Shown here in pieces: positions 58,474-64,000 of a DNA stretch of 64,000 nucleotides (position 1 is the first letter of the stretch; each line of letters opens with the position of its first letter). The position numbers were made by a program, and so were the translations under genes. The DNA is from Utricularia gibba (lineage: Eukaryota > Streptophyta > Magnoliopsida > Lamiales > Lentibulariaceae). Where the stretch lies: assembly GCA_002189035.1 (NCBI GenBank), contig NEEC01000016.1, forward strand, positions 1,883,001-1,947,000, written 5' to 3'. The notes beneath the pieces are model-generated. The model saw only the letters and a list, made by a program, of their open reading frames with translations. It was not told the DNA's origin and made no database searches.

Positions 58474-60098
58474 CTATGACTTATCGTCATCAGAAGGCTC
58501 GCATGGCCCGGGTATGGAACCGGAATCAACGAAGAACTCCTCCACTGAAGCAGACGAAAACCATTAGAACTGGTGGAAGCAAGGAGGAGCCACAGAATGG
58601 GGGAGATCCAGGCCGTACCTATACCATCTTGATCAGGAGAATCCAGGAGAATATCGGAATCAGATGGCAAAAAAGGCGAACCAGGGTAGCTCCCAAGTGC
58701 TCCTAAGTCTGCATGGATTTAAAAGGTGAGCTTGAACTTAGGCAATGTGAGCGAGCATAGCTATTATGGTGTCGATATTACCCCCCAAGTTGGACAAGTC
58801 GGCAGATAAGTCTGAAAGGCTAAAATTCCATGGAATCTGAGCCAAGGATCTGAGAGAATCTTGAGAGTTTCCAACTCCATTATCAGAAGTGAAGGCGGAG
58901 TCAAGCACGGAAGTATCAACTCCTATGCCTGATATCTCAGACGTGCTGAATGGAAAATGGCCACTTGATGCTACGGATGCTGGGCTAACCGGCATATCCG
59001 ACATGGACGACATAGCATGATTCGGTGGCATCACCGGAGACACTTCCGCTGTGGAAGCATCCATCATCACACTGAAAATGCAGACTCATCAGAACAAGGA
59101 TGATGCTACTGCCTTCATATCATGGATGGAAGAGTTTGTGATGCTCACTCGTTTCCGGAACTCATGCGCATCGGATGGAAATTTCCAGGGGCGGGGACAC
59201 CGTTGACAATGTGGCATCCAGGAGCAGCGTAAGAGGCCATAGGATTAATATGCGGTTGCCCGGGCGCCGGAATGGCATGATGCTGCATAATGGGGTATCC
59301 CAGAGGCAAATTGTTGGCTGCGCTGCATAGAAGCAACGAATGATCGAATAACATAGAAAGATAAAAAGAAAACGCAAGAAACTTGTTTTCCCAGACTAGA
59401 TAATGGGCTTTACGAGGCACAGGATGCATCCCATTCTGCATTGGAGCTAAAGGAACTTTTGGAGGAGGCACTGTATACTTCATAAGGTGATGCTGATGCT
59501 CCAGGAGGTGGTTAAATAAGATGATCTGCTTCTTCAGCTTAAGCCTTATATAGTATGCTCTGAAAAAATCAGAGTTCTCTTCTTCTAGCTTCTGCCACAC
59601 TGAAACAACGAATGGGGGCACAGTGAATGCAAGAGAACAGCAGTCACAGATGCTAAGGTTGTCATCAATTTTCGAATGTCGTTACCTAAGGTTGTGAAAC
59701 CAGGATCGATTCTAGCACGATTCAGGAGAGTCTTTACAACCTCTTCTCTACTCATATATAACTGCAGGCATCGTTCGATCAAGTTTTGAACCTACATCAC
59801 ATAACGTGGTTCCTCATGTGTTTGGAGGTCATGGAAAACATCATCAAGATCTCGATCTTACAAGTTCGATGTCCTCTCGCGATACTTTTCTATTATCGGT
59901 GCTAGACACTGAGACTGAGCCAGTATCTGATACGGGGTTCTCTTTTTTTCGATCAGTTTTGGAATCATCGGTGACAAGGTTAGGCTTTATATCCTGTGAA
60001 TCCTGTTGAAAATATGCTACCATTAGAAGGAACTTGAAAGTTGTGTCTAGTAAAATGAAAGGCATAAATGTGCACAATCCAACCTGCAAGTTCTTCAT
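58474..60098 (-). CDS. Plant-specific TIGR01589-family protein (8 exons, 355 aa)
   Basis: Member of the plant-only family defined by the TIGR01589 domain, often misnamed 'angiotensin-converting enzyme 2' in automatic annotation. Its function is unknown to me. Exons in transcription order: 60098-60084, 60002-59862, 59791-59686, 59599-59414, 59317-59149, 59071-58782, 58708-58619, 58544-58474. They total 1068 nt in continuous phase. The domain is about residues 53-115: VQNLIERCLQLYMSREEVVK, then DPGFTTLVWQKLEEEN and DFFRAYYIRLKLKKQIILFN. A Pro/Met/His-rich linker follows, then an acidic Ser-rich half (SMSDMPVSPASVASSGHFPF, SLRSLAQIPWNFSLSDLSAD) and a C-terminus ending EPSDDDKS. The first exon is only five codons (MKNLQ), so the start is the least certain part; the rest of the model is firm. 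Single open frames suggest two genes here, but splicing unites them. Confidence 0.85.
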
Positions 60099-61100
60099 CT
60101 CAGCTAACAGAATCCAGAAAGATGATTCCCATACAGTTGCTTACATAAAACAATCAGAAGGCTTTGATCTTGCATCCCCCCACCTTCTGCAACCAGCAGC
60201 AAAATGTCATCAAACTCCAATAAAAATTCTACACCATTTTGATCTGAAACTACTCAAGTTGAAGGATGCTTGATGAAAGAAGAAGTAGAAGTTAGATGCA
60301 TGGTTTTGCGATCAACTAAATTATTGCCGACAGGACCACCGTAATCAATAATTAAAACAAACACTCTCTATCTCATCATTGAAAGAGCGCACTTTTATCA
60401 TCTTTAATCCATCACAAAATACACGTTCCAGCAGGTCTTCAACGCATCTGCAATAACTGTTCGCCTTCACGCCAAATAGACGGCACTAAAACTTGGAAAC
60501 GGCAACCCCAACAACAGATCTCGAAAATTAAAAAGATTACCAACACCACATAAAGGAGTCTATTCAATCCGGATTAGAAGGGAAGCTTCAAAGATGAACG
60601 CGATACCGAGAAATCACAACGACCCGGATAGCAGATTTAAGCTTCCTGTTGCAGGAATCTGCAGCAAACCATGAAAAAATGAATGGAGAGAGAGAGAAAA
60701 AAGCTGAAGTCTTGAGAACCCTTATTGGTCAGAGTTGCGACCAGAGCATTGAGAAGAAGCATGAAGTTAGGGCTGGTGAAAACCAAGAAAGAATTCCCAT
60801 CTGGGATGAAGGAGAAATGGTAATGAATTTGGGAGGTAGAGAGAGAAGGAGATTTATTACCCTTCAGTTGCTGGTGGTGTAAACACTGACAGGAGCGGGG
60901 TCGCAAGATGAGCTGGTCAGTATAAGTATACGTAGTAGTACTTTGTAGCAAAGAATAGCAAAGGATAGGCAGAGAAACCAGAGAAGATACCAGATCGCCA
61001 GGAAGAAAACAAAAGAGAGAAACTTTAATTGTCCAGGCGCTGGGTTGAGAACCCATCTTCTTACAGAGATAGATGCAACAGTAGAGATGGGAAGAAGTCA
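60099..61100 (-). promoter_or_regulatory. 5' leader and promoter of the TIGR01589-type gene
   Basis: On the minus (sense) strand there are CT-rich tracts, for example opposite the GAGAGAGAGAGA run at about 60688-60700, of the kind found in plant 5' UTRs. An intron in the leader is possible but was not defined. Confidence 0.4.
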
Positions 61101-63366
61101 CTCACCTCATACCCATACAGAGACGGCAACAGTAAAAGATGAAAAAAAAGGTATCCCAACTTTTTGTGCATATTTACATGTAAAAGGCGAGCTTAAAGAA
61201 ACTGAAGATGGCCACTGGATATTTTCGAAAGTCCCAGTTTTTTTATTCAAAATCTGGAGGGGTGAGTCGGAGTCAGAGGTGGGGTCCGACGCCGTAGATC
61301 TCGTGGACACCGAGATGGACCACCGCAAAAACCACGAATCATCATCATCTTTCGTAAATCTGGTTTGTTTCGCCAACTACCACTCGCTCATAATTCATCC
61401 ATTTTCCAATCTCCGCGATAAGCCCTGCTTCCCTCTCTCGGACGGGACGGTGTTGAACTCGTCGTACCAGTTGGGTTGAGGAACACAACACACGCACATG
61501 CGGCGCACAGCAAAGCCACCCTCATTCCAAAATCCACTTTTGATATGAAAATCATGTAGCATTCAGGAAAACGCGAACGCCAGCCCATGTGACTCTTCCA
61601 GCCTTGCGCAGGAACCCTCAATCAACATCAAGTGTACCAAGCAAAAGTCGCTGCTAAAAAGCAAGAAAGAAGCTCCTCATGTCGAGTGACGCTGCTTCAG
61701 AGCTCACTCCCAGTCCCCGTGATGATGAGAAAGATTTATTTTAAAATGAGAAAATTGCAACAAAAAAAACATCTTAAGTTTGATTATTATAAAGAGTTTA
61801 ATATTTAAGTTTCAAAATTAGAAAAAAAAATAAATCAATTTGTCAAAATCGTACCATAAAAACTCAAATAATTTTCAATTTTTTTTAAAAAAGAATCGAT
61901 TTTAATTTCAAACCCAAAAAGATTTTGATATAAATTTTGCTTCTATAGTTTAAAGAATCAAATGATATCTTTGTTAGCCTTATATCATGTTCTCATTTCA
62001 TATAATTCAAAATGATGATGATTATATTATATTGGTATTCTCGTATGATGCACCATTATAACAACATTAGAGTCAAATCTGTTTAATTTTGGTAATATTA
62101 TGAGTTAAATATATAATTTTATAAGTTTGAAAATAAAATATTTAAAAATAAATAAATGAAAAGATTTATAATATAATTTTAAAATTTAAGAATTAGGAGT
62201 ACACCCCCAAACTCCATTCTAAAAAAAATTGTCTTAATATAATGTTAAATAAATATAAAATTGTCATATTCAAATCTCAACTTTCTCCCTTACATTCCTT
62301 TTTTTCAAATTCTAAATGTATGAAATCTCAAATTTTTATTTCATATTTTTTAAATCCTTGAAACAAACAACTGAATATGATTTCCCTAATATTCGTATTC
62401 CACCAAATCCTACCTAGCAAACATATCATTAGGGCTTATTTTGTATCGGTTTATGTTAAATAAAGTGCTTAATCATAGATTTATTAATATGCTTTCTAAT
62501 TAGATATATTTTTAATATTATTATTTAAATGACAAGTCATGATGAAACATCGTCCTTAAATTGAACTTAACTCATCATATAATACCAAAATACAATATTA
62601 TCAATTTTTATTGCAAAAAGATGTTTGGTTAAAGTACTATTTTATTTTATTTTGTTAATAAATTTGTTGTGTATCTTAAACATTTTATACTTCTTATTTA
62701 AATGTATAATGAAACAAAACTATCCTTTTGTTTGTATTTTGAATTATATTACTTTTATCTAAATTTTATTCATAAATAATATTCAATAAAAATATTTTAA
62801 GTTTTTTTTACCAAAAAATATGATAATTTATCTTTTCTTAAATAACATACCATATGAAGACACAACACATTAAAACTATCAATATTTTAAGCATGTTATA
62901 TTGAAACGAATCTTGGAGAATATCAAATAAAATTTTCCAATGATCAGTGACAATACATTAGGGTTGCAAAACCCTCTTGGAATAATATATTACATATTAT
63001 ATATATATATATATTAGCAATTGCATATAAATAAATAAAATATAATTTTAAGACAAACATTTTACAATTGATTTTTATAAAATTAAAATTTGATAAAATT
63101 TAATTAATATATATTTGAAAATATTTTTTTGAATAATTAGCTTCGAATGAATTTATGTTTTAAATTTAAAAAATAAGAATTGATTTTAATAAATAAATAA
63201 ATAACATATTTAGTCATATTCATTAATAATCATATTTTATAAATTATAATTAGCATAAATTATATGCTAGTTATTTATTTTATTTAAATAGATTTGTTTC
63301 AAATTATAATTTAAAATTTAAATTAATTCAATAATTTATAATATTATGAATTGTATTATGTTTTGA
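61101..63366. other. Non-coding DNA, very AT-rich beyond 61.74 kb
   Basis: 61101-61700 has normal GC and an open frame (61045-61479, plus strand) with no family resemblance; it lies upstream of the minus-strand gene. From 61740 the sequence is extremely AT-rich with no gene. Confidence 0.4.
62998..63014. repeat. (TA)n microsatellite
   Basis: Seventeen bases of perfect TA alternation. Short, but possibly polymorphic. Confidence 0.8.
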
Positions 63367-63883
63367 TGTTATCTAAATCGGATTAGATTAATCGGTTATT
63401 GAAAAGTAGTTAAAAGGTGTTCTGACAACCTGGAGTCGGCCAATAGACCGATAAGTGTCAAAATTGACAACAACGGCCGTTTTGCATAGTGTGAAAAATA
63501 GCTAAATTATGACAATGACAGAGTAGTTGACGGTTATCTAAAAGTAGGAACATAGTATGTACACCAGACGTAGAAAGTAGCTGACATCTATAGAGTTTAG
63601 AATTCGGTTAAATACATCTCACTTCAAGAAACACTACAATGGAAGGAGTTTGACTCCAAGCCCTCCAATTTGTATTTTCTCTCCACCTTCATTTAGTAAA
63701 GATATTTTTCGGCGAGCTCCAACAGCTTTGTGGTTTTCTGTTTTCCAACGGTTTCCATATTAAAATTCCAATCTTCTTTCATTTTCAGTTAACAGAATCA
63801 CCCTACACAAAATACCAAAGCCTTGATCGAATACGGCACGGTCGTCCACATCCATAACTCAAAAATCGGCTTTTACTCTAACA
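63367..63883 (+). mobile_element. Possible copia-type LTR (TGTTA...TAACA)
   Basis: A block of normal GC inside AT-rich DNA opens TGTTATCTAAATCGG and closes TTTACTCTAACA, giving a 5-bp inverted repeat at TG...CA ends. CT-rich sequence like an R/U5 region (TTTGTATTTTCTCTCC) lies in its second half. The flanking five bases differ (TTTGA against CTGAT), and no primer site is evident, so this stays tentative. Confidence 0.3.
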
Positions 63884-64000
63884 CTGATTTTCGCCCTCAA
63901 TATGTTTAAAAAATGGATATAGTGTAAATTTAATTTGTATAGCTTAATTTTTAGATACAACCTCGCATTCTATGATTATGATAAAATTGAAGTATTTAAA
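63884..64000. other. Right edge, AT-rich
   Basis: No feature seen; the window ends here. Confidence 0.3.

Noticed and set aside
58371..58706. 111-codon plus-strand open frame
   Set aside because: Antisense shadow of the last two exons of the minus-strand TIGR01589-type gene.
61045..61479. 144-codon plus-strand open frame upstream of the TIGR01589-type gene
   Set aside because: No domain, low-complexity stretches, and a position opposite the promoter/5' leader of a minus-strand gene; probably chance.
1..64000. tRNA, rRNA, snoRNA or microRNA genes
   Set aside because: No tRNA A/B-box pair with cloverleaf potential or other RNA gene was recognised by eye. A tRNAscan or small-RNA mapping would be needed to exclude them.

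Overview
The window is nuclear DNA of a flowering plant, most likely a eudicot. Genes have many short GT-AG introns, and the protein families are typical of angiosperms (CBSX6, ORMDL, a phragmoplastin-type DRP1, a TIGR01589-type protein). Wide intergenic stretches are very AT-rich and full of decayed plant retrotransposons (Ty3/gypsy, Ty1/copia, LINE) and MULE-like fragments. The species cannot be identified from the sequence alone.

Layout. (1) 0.7-9.9 kb, gene-dense: a CBSX6-like CBS-domain gene (699-2063), followed after only 244 bp by an 18-exon VPS8 gene of the CORVET tethering complex (2308-9912). (2) 10.4-24.9 kb, transposon island: a minus-strand gypsy element that has lost its upstream part but kept a clear 3' LTR (10431-12918), a C-rich strand with strong G-quadruplex potential, an inverted-repeat element, a MULE transposase remnant between two direct repeats, and an LTR-like block. 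(3) 25.1-45.0 kb, gene-dense: ORMDL (25079-25997), a very large DmX-like/Rav1 WD40 gene (26557-37511), intronless exportin-2/CAS on the minus strand (38246-41161), and a 16-exon DRP1 dynamin-related gene (41647-45010) head-to-head with it. (4) 46.4-57.8 kb, second transposon island: LINE, gypsy and copia remnants in series, with a solo LTR nested in the copia integrase. (5) 58.5-60.1 kb: an eight-exon minus-strand gene of the TIGR01589 family, then AT-rich DNA to the end.

Functional links. Four of the seven genes belong to the endomembrane system: VPS8 (endosome-vacuole tethering), DmX-like/Rav1 (V-ATPase assembly), ORMDL (control of sphingolipid synthesis in the ER) and DRP1 (cell plate and endocytic membrane fission). 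I see no evidence that this is more than coincidence or old synteny, and no new molecular system is apparent. The most useful results are corrected gene models (an intron in CBSX6 that keeps frame if retained, full exon maps of VPS8, DRP1, ORMDL and the TIGR01589 gene), frame breaks in the DmX-like gene, and precisely bounded retroelements.
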